Below are positions 47,423-56,657 of a DNA stretch of 64,000 nucleotides, piece by piece. A program made the position numbers and the translations under genes. Numbering within the stretch: position 1 is the stretch's first letter; each line of letters begins with the position of its first letter. The notes below the pieces were generated by a model. The model saw only the letters and a program-made list of their open reading frames with translations. It was not told the DNA's origin and did no database searches. This DNA is from Rhizobium brockwellii (GTDB lineage: Bacteria; Pseudomonadota; Alphaproteobacteria; Rhizobiales; Rhizobiaceae). The stretch spans positions 90,226 through 154,225 of the forward strand of contig NZ_CP053444.1 in assembly GCF_000769405.2 (NCBI RefSeq), written 5' to 3'.

Positions 47423-48316
47423 TCAAAGGTGGGACCGGAACCAGTCGATGACGGCTCCCGATGAGGTTTCGAATTCCCGCTCGTAGGGGTCAAAGTGGCC
47501 GCCCTGGATCATGACGAGACGCTTGGGATGCAGGGCGCGCTCATAGGCCTTGAGTGCAAGATCGGTCGGGGCGGTATGGTCGTGGTCTGCCACGATCACC
47601 AGAAGCGGGGTGGGAGAGACGCGGTCTATCCATTCGCCGGGGGCATACATGCGGGACCAGCGGGTCGAGCGCAGCGTGACCTTGTTTTCCCATTTTCCGG
47701 CGGGCGCTTTCTTCAGGTAGAAGTCCACGGCGTCGGTTGCCTTGTAGGACGAGTTCTGATCCGCCTCCGTGCTGACGATCACCTGCATCGCGGGGGGCTC
47801 GCCGCGAAGCTGGGCAAGGTCGTCGGCGGCCAGCAGCGCTTCGAGATCGGCCACTTTTTCCGAGGGTACCCGGCGCAGGCCCGAGGCATATCCATCGATC
47901 GTTGGAACCTGGGCCGCGATCGCCTTCAAGCGGCGGTCGGTCGCACCGAGGACGATGGCGTGGCCGCCAGCGAAACTCGTTCCCCACAGGCCGACGCGAT
48001 TTTCGTCGACTTCGGGGCGCTGCTGCAGATACGAGATCGCCCGGCGCCAGTCGGTGATCTGCTGCCACGGGTTGACGTCATGGCGGGGTTGACCGCCGCT
48101 GTCGCCAAAGCCGCGATGGTCATGCAGCAGCACCACGAAACCGGCCTTTGCGAAGGCTTCGGCAAAGGCATCAATGCCGTGATACTTCGTACCGGCATAG
48201 CCATGGGCCATGGTGATGGCCGGAAGCGGTTGCTGCTGGCCCTGCGGTATGTAGAGCCATGCGGATAACTCGATACCGCCCTCTGCGGGAAAGCGAACGT
48301 CTTTTTTCGTAAACAT
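47423..48316 (-). CDS. Alpha/beta hydrolase (dienelactone-hydrolase-like)
   Basis: A 297-residue hydrolase of the X-Pro/dienelactone (YcjY-type) group. The nucleophile Ser is in GTSFAGG (about residue 115), Asp in IVADHDHTAP and His in QGGHFDPYE. It is 12 bp after the enoyl-CoA hydratase gene, so both are probably one operon. Substrate unknown. Confidence 0.88.
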   Translation of the reverse strand: MFTKKDVRFPAEGGIELSAWLYIPQGQQQPLPAITMAHGYAGTKYHGIDAFAEAFAKAGFVVLLHDHRGFGDSGGQPRHDVNPWQQITDWRRAISYLQQRPEVDENRVGLWGTSFAGGHAIVLGATDRRLKAIAAQVPTIDGYASGLRRVPSEKVADLEALLAADDLAQLRGEPPAMQVIVSTEADQNSSYKATDAVDFYLKKAPAGKWENKVTLRSTRWSRMYAPGEWIDRVSPTPLLVIVADHDHTAPTDLALKAYERALHPKRLVMIQGGHFDPYEREFETSSGAVIDWFRSHL

Positions 48317-48328
48317 CGGTCGATCCTC

Positions 48329-49147
48329 TCATTGATCCAGTGAGCCCAGCAAGGGGGCAAGGCTAAGCTCTGCGTCTCGCGTCTGAAAGCCGTGCTCCAA
48401 TGCGCGTCGAATGCGCCGTCCGGCCTCTTCATGGCGCAGGCTTTCGCCGAAGAGGTCGGAGTCGCGCCGGAAGTCCTCGATCGGCGCAAGGCAGGCGGCG
48501 TTCACCCGATCCTTGATAGCGGCGAGCCCCGCGGCCGGGAAGCGCGCGATGCGATGGGCCAGTGCGGTCACGAAATCGGCAAGCTCCAGGGGCGGCAGCG
48601 CCCGATTGATCCAGCCGTAGCGCTCGGCGGTATCGGCATCATAATCCTCGGCGGACAGCATGATTTCCAGCGCGCGGCCGCGGCCGACAAGCGGGGCCAG
48701 ATGCTGGACGCCACCGGCGCCCGGAAGCGCGCCGAAGGCAGCCTCGATCTGGCTGAAGACCGCCGCACCCCGGGCCGCGAAGCGCATGTCGCAGGCAAGG
48801 ACAAACTCGCTTCCGGCGCCCCGGGCGCGACCCTCGATCTGGGCGATCGATATGAGGCGGCTCTGGCTGAGGTGGCGGAACAGGAGACCGATGGAGGGTT
48901 CGCCTGCGAGCCTTGCGGCCTCGTTGCGATACTCGCTGACGCGGGTCACATCGACGTGGGAAATGAAAAAGTCGGGATCGGTGCTGCGGAAGACGACGAC
49001 CTTGATGTCAGGGTCGCTCTCGGCATGTTCGATCAGCGATACGAAATCCCGAACCAGTTCGGGGCCGATCAGGTTCATCGGCGGTGCGTCGATCTCTGCA
49101 AACAGGACGCCTTCAGCACTCTTCGTCTTGATGGTTTCGAGGTTCAT
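48329..49147 (-). CDS. Enoyl-CoA hydratase/isomerase family protein
   Basis: A 272-residue crotonase-fold protein. The oxyanion-hole region GRARGAGSEFVLACDMRFAA and GALPGAGGVQHLAPLVG are typical. It has no clear identity to a particular FadB or isomerase and could act on other CoA thioesters. It is divergent from a LysR gene, which may regulate it. Confidence 0.9.
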   Translation of the reverse strand: MNLETIKTKSAEGVLFAEIDAPPMNLIGPELVRDFVSLIEHAESDPDIKVVVFRSTDPDFFISHVDVTRVSEYRNEAARLAGEPSIGLLFRHLSQSRLISIAQIEGRARGAGSEFVLACDMRFAARGAAVFSQIEAAFGALPGAGGVQHLAPLVGRGRALEIMLSAEDYDADTAERYGWINRALPPLELADFVTALAHRIARFPAAGLAAIKDRVNAACLAPIEDFRRDSDLFGESLRHEEAGRRIRRALEHGFQTRDAELSLAPLLGSLDQ

Positions 49148-49244
49148 GGCAGCAACCCTTCCTTGGCATGGTTTAAAATAAACCCTTCCAAGGCTGAGCA
49201 GCAGCCGTTAAAAACGAGAAGCACCCTTTCATAGGTGGAAGGAT

Positions 49245-50150
49245 ATGGATCGCCTCGAGGCAATGACAATATTTCTGGCGGCCGTGGAAACGGGCAGCCT
49301 GTCGGCGGCCAGCAGGCGCCTGCGTATTCCCCTGGCGACGGTGAGCCGAAGGGTGTCCGAGCTCGAAGACCATTTGAAGTTTCGCCTGTTGGTGCGGGGC
49401 AATCGCAAGCTCACGCTCACGCGGGCCGGGCGGACCTATCTGTCCTCCTGCCGACGGATCCTCGAAGACCTGGCCGAAGCGGAACGCGATGCGGCCGGCG
49501 AATACGAGACGCCGCGCGGCTTGCTTACGGTCAGCGTGCCGCAGGTTCTGGGGCGCGTTCATGTGATGCCGGTCGTTGCCGAATTCCTGCGCGAATACCC
49601 CGACATCCGCGTCAGCGTTCAACTCACCGACCGCAAGATCAGCGTGGGAGAGGAAGGCGTCGATCTTGCGCTTCGCGTCGGCGAACTTCCAGACAGCAGC
49701 ATGATCGCCTTGCGCGCCGGTTCGTTCGGCCAGGTCCTCTGCGCCAGTCCATCCTATTTCGAGGATCGGCACGTTCCGGAACATCCTGCGGATCTGGCCG
49801 CGCATAGCTGCATTGGCTATGAGGGTCTGGCAACCGGAAGGCGCTGGGAGTTCGGCTCCGGCACCGCGCGCCGGACTGTCGAGGTGCCGTGCCGCCTCCT
49901 CGTCAACTCGATCGAGGCAGCGTTGAGCGCCGCGCTGGCCGGCGGGGGGATTGCGTGCGTTTTGTCTTACCTGGCCGATGAGCTGGTCGAGGCGAAAAAG
50001 CTTGTGACCGTTCTCGACGCTCACGCTCCGCCTGCCATCCCGGTCAGCTTCATTTATCCCGGTCAGCGCCAGGTGCCACTCAAGTTGCGCGCATTTCTGG
50101 ATTTCGCAGTCCCGCGGATGAAAGACAGATTGCGGTACGGACAGCACTAG
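49245..50150 (+). CDS. LysR-family regulator
   Basis: A 301-residue LysR-type regulator with the HTH in residues about 3-60 (RLEAMTIFLAAVETGSLSAASRRLRIPLATVSRRVSELEDHL) and a LysR substrate domain (VSVQLTDRKISVGEEGVDLALRVGEL). It is 97 bp from and divergent to the enoyl-CoA hydratase, the usual LysR arrangement. Confidence 0.93.
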   Translation: MDRLEAMTIFLAAVETGSLSAASRRLRIPLATVSRRVSELEDHLKFRLLVRGNRKLTLTRAGRTYLSSCRRILEDLAEAERDAAGEYETPRGLLTVSVPQVLGRVHVMPVVAEFLREYPDIRVSVQLTDRKISVGEEGVDLALRVGELPDSSMIALRAGSFGQVLCASPSYFEDRHVPEHPADLAAHSCIGYEGLATGRRWEFGSGTARRTVEVPCRLLVNSIEAALSAALAGGGIACVLSYLADELVEAKKLVTVLDAHAPPAIPVSFIYPGQRQVPLKLRAFLDFAVPRMKDRLRYGQH

Positions 50151-50291
50151 AACTGTCAGGCGAAAACGGGGGAGCGCCCGTCATCGGGCGGCGGACGTCG
50201 ATCTATAGCAGCCAGTGGCCGGTGCAACCCTCACGCCTCGGCGCCTGCCATCCGGTCCATTAAGGAGCATCTGTTGCGCGACATAGCTCCC

Positions 50292-51113
50292 AAAGGTGGC
50301 GTCGCCTTTACGGATCGTAGCCGCGGGCAAGGCGCGCGTCCCGAATTTCAGAGCACGTCGACAATGCGATTTCACGCCAGGTGTTGACGGCGCTGGCGCG
50401 GAGTTGGCCGTGGTCTGCGGCAGTGAGATGTTTCCGATGGAGATGAAAGAGGTTGGCGACCTGGCCATGAACCGAGACGAAACGTTGACATTGCCGCGCC
50501 GATTTGACGCGCATCATCCGCCTCTCTCGTCGCCGCAGCGGAAGATGAGAATATCCGGCGCGGTTGTTCAACCCCTTGTGCGATCGATGCTCAACGCCGG
50601 GTATCAACTCAGCTTTCGCGGCAGCATAGGAGCGCAGCTTGTCGGTGACCATCACCCTCGGCGTGGCACCCTGGCTTTTGAGCAGTTTGCGGATCAGCCG
50701 CAGCGCAGCGCTCTTGTTCCTACGGCTTTGTAAAAGCGCATCGAGAATAAAGCCTTCGGCATCGACGGCACGCCACAGCCAGTATTTCCTGCCCTTGATC
50801 GATACCACAAGTTCACCAAGATGCCATTTGTCGGCAAAGTTGCCGCGTGATCGCCGCCGGAGTTGATAAGTGAACTTGAGGCCAAATTTCACCACCCATT
50901 TCGACACTGTCTGAAACGACACTGCAATCCCGCGTTCGGCAAGCAGGTCTTCGACATCGCGGAGGCTCAGCGGAAATCGGCAATAAAGCCACACGGCATG
51001 GGCGATAATCTCGGCCGGAAAACGTTGGCGGTGGTAACGGGCAAGCGGTTCTTCGGTCATGCTGGTCGAATATCGCCTCGATCAGCAAAATCCGTTAAGG
51101 CGACGCCACCTTT
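50292..51113 (-). mobile_element. IS6-family insertion sequence, complete
   Basis: Terminal inverted repeats of 23 bp (50292-50314, AAAGGTGGCGTCGCCTTTACGGA, and its complement at 51091-51113) differ by one base. The element is 822 bp and holds one transposase gene. The 8-bp flanks (TAGCTCCC and CAGAGAGA) do not match, so this copy has lost its target duplication or one side was rearranged. Confidence 0.9.
50308..51060 (-). CDS. IS6-family transposase
   Basis: A 250-residue IS6/IS240-type transposase. The N-terminal HTH-like part is RFPAEIIAHAVWLYCRFPLSLRDVEDLLAERGI, followed by the DDE core (WRAVDAEGFILDALLQSRRN, VMVTDKLRSYAAAKAELIP, then RRRERRMMRVKSARQCQRF). It appears intact. Confidence 0.93.
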   Translation of the reverse strand: MTEEPLARYHRQRFPAEIIAHAVWLYCRFPLSLRDVEDLLAERGIAVSFQTVSKWVVKFGLKFTYQLRRRSRGNFADKWHLGELVVSIKGRKYWLWRAVDAEGFILDALLQSRRNKSAALRLIRKLLKSQGATPRVMVTDKLRSYAAAKAELIPGVEHRSHKGLNNRAGYSHLPLRRRERRMMRVKSARQCQRFVSVHGQVANLFHLHRKHLTAADHGQLRASAVNTWREIALSTCSEIRDARLARGYDP

Positions 51114-51415
51114 CAGAGAGATTTCTCTGTCTAAAATAGCAGCCAATCGCTCGGAAAAAGTGTCCTGCGACTCACGGTGTTCTTGGACAGCAATCTTAGC
51201 GAAGCTAGATCGATATCGCCGGATCCTCGACGGGGACCGCCCAAGATGAAGACATCGGCGACTGAAACCAACGAGGAGATCGAAAACGATAAGCTGGCTC
51301 CTGAGACTAAATCCAGAAGCCACTCTCGCCACCGGATAAGGCGGCATTTCCTTGTTGGCGCACGGCCCTATAGTAATACGCGGTCGGTTTCCTGAACCAG
51401 TATTCGCCGCCGGAA
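51114..51415. other. Spacer between IS6 and HD-domain gene
   Basis: Only short, uncharacterised frames occur here. No gene supported. Confidence 0.3.
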
Positions 51416-52060
51416 TCAGCCGGGCCAGCTTGAACCCAGGATGACGCTGCACATATCGACCCGCTGAAACCTCGGGTCCTTGAATGCCAGCACGTCATCA
51501 TTGAAGGTCCCGAAGGTGGTGTGGGGCCGGTGCTTCATGCCGTGATAGAACGCATTGATGATCCCGTGCTTAAAGTTATCCTCACGCGGAAAAGCCTGGA
51601 CGACAGCCTGCCGTTCCTCATCGGTGAACTGATCATAGCCGCGGCCGGCCACATCCATGCCGGCGCCGCTCTGAAGCAGCGCGATCTCGGGATCCATGAA
51701 TTCCGGTATGCCGGGCGTGGTGTGGAGAGCGACCGCGTTCCAGACGATTTGCAGGTCGTTGTTGGTGACGCCGTAACTCTTGAGGAAATCCCGGGCAGCA
51801 TTGGCCCCATCGACCTCAAAGCGCAGCTGGCTGTTCTCGTAGTGCGCCGTCAAGCCGATGTCGTGGAACATCGCAGCCGTGTAGAGCAGCTCGGGATCGA
51901 AGGTCATGCCTTTGCGGCGTCCTGTTATGGCGCCCCAACAAAAGACGCGCGCAGAATGATGGAAGAGCAGGTCGCCCTCCGTGTCGCGAATAAACTGCGT
52001 CACATCGCGACTGAGTTTGCTGCCAGGAATTCCTAAGTTGGAAAGCTCGTCTGTGTTCAT
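51416..52060 (-). CDS. HD-domain protein, cyanamide-hydratase-like
   Basis: A 214-residue HD-superfamily protein. The metal motif is seen in LLFHHSARVFCWGA (His), AAMFHDIGLTA (HD pair), then VALHTTPGIPEF. The fold and motif resemble cyanamide hydratase-type HD enzymes. I choose the ATG at 52060 (MNTDELSNL), with AAGGAGATA before it; the open frame extends to 52195. No signal peptide, unlike its paralogue at 55214. Confidence 0.85.
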   Translation of the reverse strand: MNTDELSNLGIPGSKLSRDVTQFIRDTEGDLLFHHSARVFCWGAITGRRKGMTFDPELLYTAAMFHDIGLTAHYENSQLRFEVDGANAARDFLKSYGVTNNDLQIVWNAVALHTTPGIPEFMDPEIALLQSGAGMDVAGRGYDQFTDEERQAVVQAFPREDNFKHGIINAFYHGMKHRPHTTFGTFNDDVLAFKDPRFQRVDMCSVILGSSWPG

Positions 52061-52216
52061 ATCAGTATCTCCTTTGCTGCGAGACCGGTCGATAAATAGC
52101 ACCCGGCTGGCTAGGCGGCTCAGCATGACTTGGGATATCGCGCCGCGCGGCTCGGTGCCTTGTGGAGCGATATGGCTGTGGTCCGACCGCTTCATTGGTC
52201 AGCGCCCGGATCCCGT

Positions 52217-52636
52217 TCATTTGATCGGGGTGGTAAGGGTAGTCTCGTCAGCATCGACAACGAAGACGGCGAGCAACCTGGCTGGTTTCGTCTTGCTCGC
52301 GTTGCGGCTCACCGAGTGGACCGCACCGTGTGGTTCAAACCAGCTGTCGCCGACCTTGTAGATCCTGGTTCGGCCGTCGTTCACCTTCGATTCAATCGCG
52401 CCTGCAAGCACATAGGCGTAGATGAAGGCGGATTTGGCGTGGCTATGTGCCGGCGATGCTGCGCCCGGTGCATAATCGACCTCTACGACACGAAACGACT
52501 TACCGGGGATATTACCAATCGCCTGATCGAATTTGGGTATGACCGTTTCGACCTGGCCGTCATGGGCAAAGGTATGCCCGCCAAGAGTAAAGGCGAGTGC
52601 GACGCAGATCGCGGGGAGGATGGTGCGGATTTTCAT
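52217..52636 (-). CDS. Secreted cupin-domain protein
   Basis: A 139-residue protein with a signal peptide (RTILPAICVALAFTLGGHTFA, cleavage about residue 25) and a small cupin domain: PAHSHAKSAFIYAYVLAGAIES, then GDSWFEPHGAVHSVSRNA. The His-x-His and following His/Glu are plausible metal ligands. AAGGAG precedes the ATG. It precedes the HD-domain gene and is divergent from the MocR-type gene. Confidence 0.88.
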   Translation of the reverse strand: MKIRTILPAICVALAFTLGGHTFAHDGQVETVIPKFDQAIGNIPGKSFRVVEVDYAPGAASPAHSHAKSAFIYAYVLAGAIESKVNDGRTRIYKVGDSWFEPHGAVHSVSRNASKTKPARLLAVFVVDADETTLTTPIK

Positions 52637-52724
52637 GGGTTTCTCCTTCTGATGCTGGAAAGATGGCCAGCCGGAAGATCAGAATAAAGTACCAAGAACG
52701 AAGCAAAATCCTGTACCATGGCTC

Positions 52725-54152
52725 ATGAACAAGCCATTGAACTTTAATATCGATCGGTCAGCCAAAACGTCCCTATCGGAGCAAATCCGAAAAGCGATGG
52801 CCGTGGCTATGGAAAGCGGGGTGTTGGTACCCGGCGCACGCCTGCCGTCATGGCAGGATCTTTCTGCCCAACTCGGTGTCGCGCGGGGAACGGTTCGAAC
52901 TGCATACGCAAAACTCGCCGCCGCACAACTGATCGAAGCGTCCCGAGCCTCAGGTACCCGGGTTGCGCAGCGCCCTCATGCGGTCAAAAAAGGCGACCCT
53001 CTGCCACAGGCAGGCTCGTTTCTGGAGACCTATCTGGAGATGACGCAGGGACCGGCGTTCTTCCAGATGGGCGTCCCGGCAACCGACACCTTCCCAGCGA
53101 CGTTGTTCTCACGCATCCACGCGAAGGCTGCCCGCACAAAGGCAGGTGCGTTGCCTCTTTATCCCGATCCGCGCGGCGAGTTCGAGCTCAGGCGCGAAAT
53201 CGCCTCCTACCTCGCCGTCGCCCGAGGGATAAACTGCTCGCCCTCGCAGGTGATTATCACCGGTGGATTCGGCGCGGGCCTCGGCTTAGCGCTCAGCGTC
53301 CTTGCTCTGGCTGGCCATGCCGCCTGGGTCGAAAATCCGGGATTCCCTTGGTCAAGAAAAGGCCTTGAGCTTTCCGGCCTTTCACTCGCACCAATTCCCG
53401 TCGATGCGGATGGCATCGATATTGATTTCGGATTGCGTCAGCATCCCGACGCCAAGATTGCCGTTGTGACTCCAGGGCAGCAAGCCCCTCTCGGGCCGAC
53501 GATGTCGCTTGATCGACGTCTTGGTCTCCTCGAATGGGCCAGCAACGCTGGCGCATGGGTCATCGAAGACGACTATCTGAGTGAGCTTCAGTTGACGGGA
53601 CGCGCCGCGCCGGCGCTGGCATCACTCGACCGGGGCGGGCGCGTCATCCACATCGGCTCGTTCAGCAAGACGATCAGCCCGGCAATACGGCTCGGTTTCA
53701 TTGTCGCGCCGGCCGATCTAGTCGGCCGGTTCTCCGAGATGGCAGCCTGCCTGGCGCCGGCCCCTGGACCTGCGATACAGGTCGCCACCGCGGAGTTCAT
53801 GCAGGAGGGTCACTATATCCGCCATCTGCGCCGAACCAAGCGCGCCTACGCAGCCAGGCAAGAGGCGCTATTGGATTACCTGCGGTCGCGTGTTGGTATC
53901 GATAGGGCCGAGGCGACCGGTTTGGCCGTCTTACTGAGATTGCCCGAGGATGTATCAGACGTGGCAGCTGCTCGCGCAGCTTTCAGCTTTGGAATGTCGC
54001 CATCGCCGCTGTCGGCCTGGTACGTGTCGTCCGACGACGCGGCATCCGGGCTCCTTCTCGGCGTCGCGACGACGCCGATGAAGAATCTCGACCGATCCTG
54101 TGATCGACTGCTCGAGGTGATACGTCAGCCGCGCGTGCCCGCTTTACCCTAA
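52725..54152 (+). CDS. MocR/PdxR-type GntR-aminotransferase regulator
   Basis: A 475-residue fusion regulator. Residues about 15-80 are a GntR winged HTH (SLSEQIRKAMAVAMESG ... LGVARGTVRTAYAKLAAA), and the rest is a type I aminotransferase-like domain with the PLP-lysine segment SFSKTISPAIRLGFI. Family members sense PLP or related ligands. It is divergent from the cupin gene and may regulate it. Confidence 0.9.
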   Translation: MNKPLNFNIDRSAKTSLSEQIRKAMAVAMESGVLVPGARLPSWQDLSAQLGVARGTVRTAYAKLAAAQLIEASRASGTRVAQRPHAVKKGDPLPQAGSFLETYLEMTQGPAFFQMGVPATDTFPATLFSRIHAKAARTKAGALPLYPDPRGEFELRREIASYLAVARGINCSPSQVIITGGFGAGLGLALSVLALAGHAAWVENPGFPWSRKGLELSGLSLAPIPVDADGIDIDFGLRQHPDAKIAVVTPGQQAPLGPTMSLDRRLGLLEWASNAGAWVIEDDYLSELQLTGRAAPALASLDRGGRVIHIGSFSKTISPAIRLGFIVAPADLVGRFSEMAACLAPAPGPAIQVATAEFMQEGHYIRHLRRTKRAYAARQEALLDYLRSRVGIDRAEATGLAVLLRLPEDVSDVAAARAAFSFGMSPSPLSAWYVSSDDAASGLLLGVATTPMKNLDRSCDRLLEVIRQPRVPALP

Positions 54153-54184
54153 ACCAGCTCTACGCGATCTTGTCGGGCAGTTCT

Positions 54185-55162
54185 TTAGACGGAGAGAACG
54201 ATCTTGCCGCCCGGCGCACGACGCACCCCGTCCAGCATCAGATGAGCCTCGTACGCTTCCTCAAGCGGGAGGATCGTCCCGACCCGCGTCTTCAAAGCGC
54301 CATTGTCGATCAGCTCGGCGATCTTCGTCAGCTGCTCGGTTCCGACGCTGACCAGAAAGAACGCCGCTTCAACCCCATGCTGGCTGGCAAGATCCTGTTC
54401 GGGCGGTGAGACAGCCGAGACCAGTTTTCCGCCGCGCCTCAGGACCTGAAACGAACGCCTTTGCGTTTCGCCGCCGACGAGATCGAGGACAGCGTCCACA
54501 TCGCGGGCAACGTCTTCAAAGCGCTCGCTGTGATAGTCGACCAAAATATCTGTGCCCAGTTCACGCAGGTAGGGAAAATCTTTGCGGGCGGCGGTGGCGA
54601 TGATCTCGATGCCCGCACGTCTCGCAAGCTGCACGGCGTAAGCGCCGACATTTCCGGCGGCGCCATGGATGAGCACCTTTTGCCCGGCGACGAGCTGCGC
54701 TTGATCAAAAAGGCCCTGCCAGGCCGTGACGGCGATCACCGGTATGGAGGCAGCATCTGCGTAGCTGATCGTTGCAGGCTTGCGAGCCACCATCTCCGCC
54801 GACGCCACCGCGTACTGCGCATATGCGCCGATGAACCTCGGATTGGTTACGCCATAGACCGGGTCGCCAACGGCAAGACCGGCCACACCGGCGCCGATGG
54901 AAACGACGTCTCCGGATAGATCAGAGCCGAGCGTCAGGGGCAGGGGCTGAGGCAAGGCGCTCTTGCCTGCCCTGATCCATCCATCCCATGGGCCCACTCC
55001 AGCGGCCTTGACCTTGATCAGCACCTCGCCTGGATCAGGCACCGGCTTCGGGACAGACTCGAATTTCATAGCCTCTGGCGAGCCGAAGTTATGGACGCGC
55101 CACGCCATCACGGATGCATCCCTTTGTTCGGGATTTGGATTGGTGGTTTCGAATGTCATCAT
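54185..55162 (-). CDS. NADP-dependent quinone-oxidoreductase-like enzyme
   Basis: A 325-residue medium-chain dehydrogenase/reductase of the zinc-free quinone oxidoreductase type. The nucleotide-binding motif AAGNVGAYAVQLARRAG is near residue 155-175. AAGGAG precedes the ATG. It lies 51 bp upstream of the neighbouring HD-domain gene (55214) in the same strand order, so the HD gene (transcribed first) and this gene may be one operon. Confidence 0.9.
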   Translation of the reverse strand: MMTFETTNPNPEQRDASVMAWRVHNFGSPEAMKFESVPKPVPDPGEVLIKVKAAGVGPWDGWIRAGKSALPQPLPLTLGSDLSGDVVSIGAGVAGLAVGDPVYGVTNPRFIGAYAQYAVASAEMVARKPATISYADAASIPVIAVTAWQGLFDQAQLVAGQKVLIHGAAGNVGAYAVQLARRAGIEIIATAARKDFPYLRELGTDILVDYHSERFEDVARDVDAVLDLVGGETQRRSFQVLRRGGKLVSAVSPPEQDLASQHGVEAAFFLVSVGTEQLTKIAELIDNGALKTRVGTILPLEEAYEAHLMLDGVRRAPGGKIVLSV

Positions 55163-55213
55163 GAACTCCTTGAGTTTGCTTTTCGTGAAAGCTCGGAACT
55201 TCTGCCTGTCCGC

Positions 55214-55972
55214 CTAATCGCCGACAGCCCATTTCGAGTTGCGCATCAAATTGCTGAAGTCCCTGCGGCGAAAGGCGGGATCTTTATAAGCCATGACATC
55301 GGCAAGCCCTGTGCCTTGTGTCGTCTCCGGCCGATGCCCAAGGCTCTTGTAAAGAATGTCCATGAAGCCATCCGCAAAGTGTGGCGGGTGGGGATGGGCC
55401 GCCTCCACTGCGTTACGCTCTGCAGTCGTGAAATCATCGTAGCCTGCCCCAACTAAATCCATATTGGCACCCTCGGCAACCAGTGCCGCGGTCGGGGAAA
55501 GGTTGGCGGAAATGCCATTCGTCGTGTGGAGCGCGATCGCAAGCCAGATATTCTCGCGTGAAACTTCCGCAACGGCGTGGCCGCGCAAGAAATCACGTGC
55601 GGCGTTTGCTCCGTCGACTTCGAAGCGAAGATGGCTCTGACCGTACCTGTCGGTCAGGCCAAAGTCATGAAACAAAGCCGCCACATATAGTAGCTCAGGA
55701 TCAAAGATGAGCCCTTTGCGTCTGCCCGCCAGCGCGGCCCACTGATAGACGCGGACAGAGTGCTCGAACAGAAAGTCGCCCTCCGCCTCGCGAACCAGGC
55801 GCGTCGCGTCGCGTGTCAATTCGGTGTCCGGTATATCTGCTGCGGGTTTACTCGTGTTGATATCTGCCTCGGCTACAAGCGGTTCGGCTTGGCCGTCTTT
55901 CGGAAGACCAGTCAAGCCGGCAAAAACCGAAAGCGTGGTGCAGGTAGCCGCGATGATGGTTCGGAAGTTCAT
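55214..55972 (-). CDS. Secreted HD-domain protein, cyanamide-hydratase-like
   Basis: A 252-residue paralogue of the protein at 51416. It has a signal peptide (RTIIAATCTTLSVFAGLTGLPKDGQA), then the HD motifs FLFEHSVRVYQWAALAGRRKG, AALFHDFGLTD and ALHTTNGISANL. I choose the ATG at 55972 (MNFRTII) with AAGGAGAA before it. Both HD genes share the RRKGxxFDPELLYxAAxFHD core, so they arose by duplication. Confidence 0.87.
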   Translation of the reverse strand: MNFRTIIAATCTTLSVFAGLTGLPKDGQAEPLVAEADINTSKPAADIPDTELTRDATRLVREAEGDFLFEHSVRVYQWAALAGRRKGLIFDPELLYVAALFHDFGLTDRYGQSHLRFEVDGANAARDFLRGHAVAEVSRENIWLAIALHTTNGISANLSPTAALVAEGANMDLVGAGYDDFTTAERNAVEAAHPHPPHFADGFMDILYKSLGHRPETTQGTGLADVMAYKDPAFRRRDFSNLMRNSKWAVGD

Positions 55973-56657
55973 TGGATTTCTCCTTATCGCACGCTGGATA
56001 TAATTCCGCGCTGGATCAGGAAACAGGACCAAGAATTTCGAAAAATTATGTACCAGCTGGGTCCGTCCAGTAGCGTCCTACACTGAGACCGCGGCGCCGA
56101 AGCTGAAGCCGGACTTACGGCGTCCAGCCGTTCTTGATCGCCGCTACCATATTGCGAGACGTTGCGATCGCCGTAGGCGTTGACCGTTATATATAGAGCT
56201 GTGTTTCACACAAAGCCTGTCGCCTTGAAGGGATCCGAACCGTCGGCCCCATTATTTCCTCAAACCCCTCTGAAAATATCGACGCATTATACATGTCGGC
56301 GAAGCCTCATAGCCGGGTCATGCCATCCTGGCTGTGGGCCAGTAGTGGCATGTGGATGCCCATGCATGATTGACGATCGCTGTCGGTAGGCGCTCGAAGG
56401 CACCCTCGTCCCCTTGCCGAACACGCCGTGACACTCCGTGCATCGGGCGAAAACCCGATCTGGTTTACAATCTTAGCCGCGGTAACTGCAGGATCAGTTG
56501 CGCTTCACCAACGCTATGATGCAATTTGACCTGTCAGTAGGTTCCGAGCAGACAACTAATTCGAAAAATTCTGTTAATACTCTAAGCATTTCGGCACGAT
56601 GTTCTTGAATAGTTCCGAATTCGATCCCAAATTCGACAGATTGAAGTGGAGGCGCTT
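55973..56657. other. Intergenic region before the MBL/E2-E1-JAB operon
   Basis: About 685 bp with no supportable gene. I searched this stretch for a small ubiquitin-like gene ending in Gly-Gly and found none. Confidence 0.45.

Noticed and set aside
55973..56657. Possible ubiquitin-like gene upstream of the MBL gene
   Set aside because: Searched for a short frame ending in Gly-Gly; none with a start and ribosome site was found.
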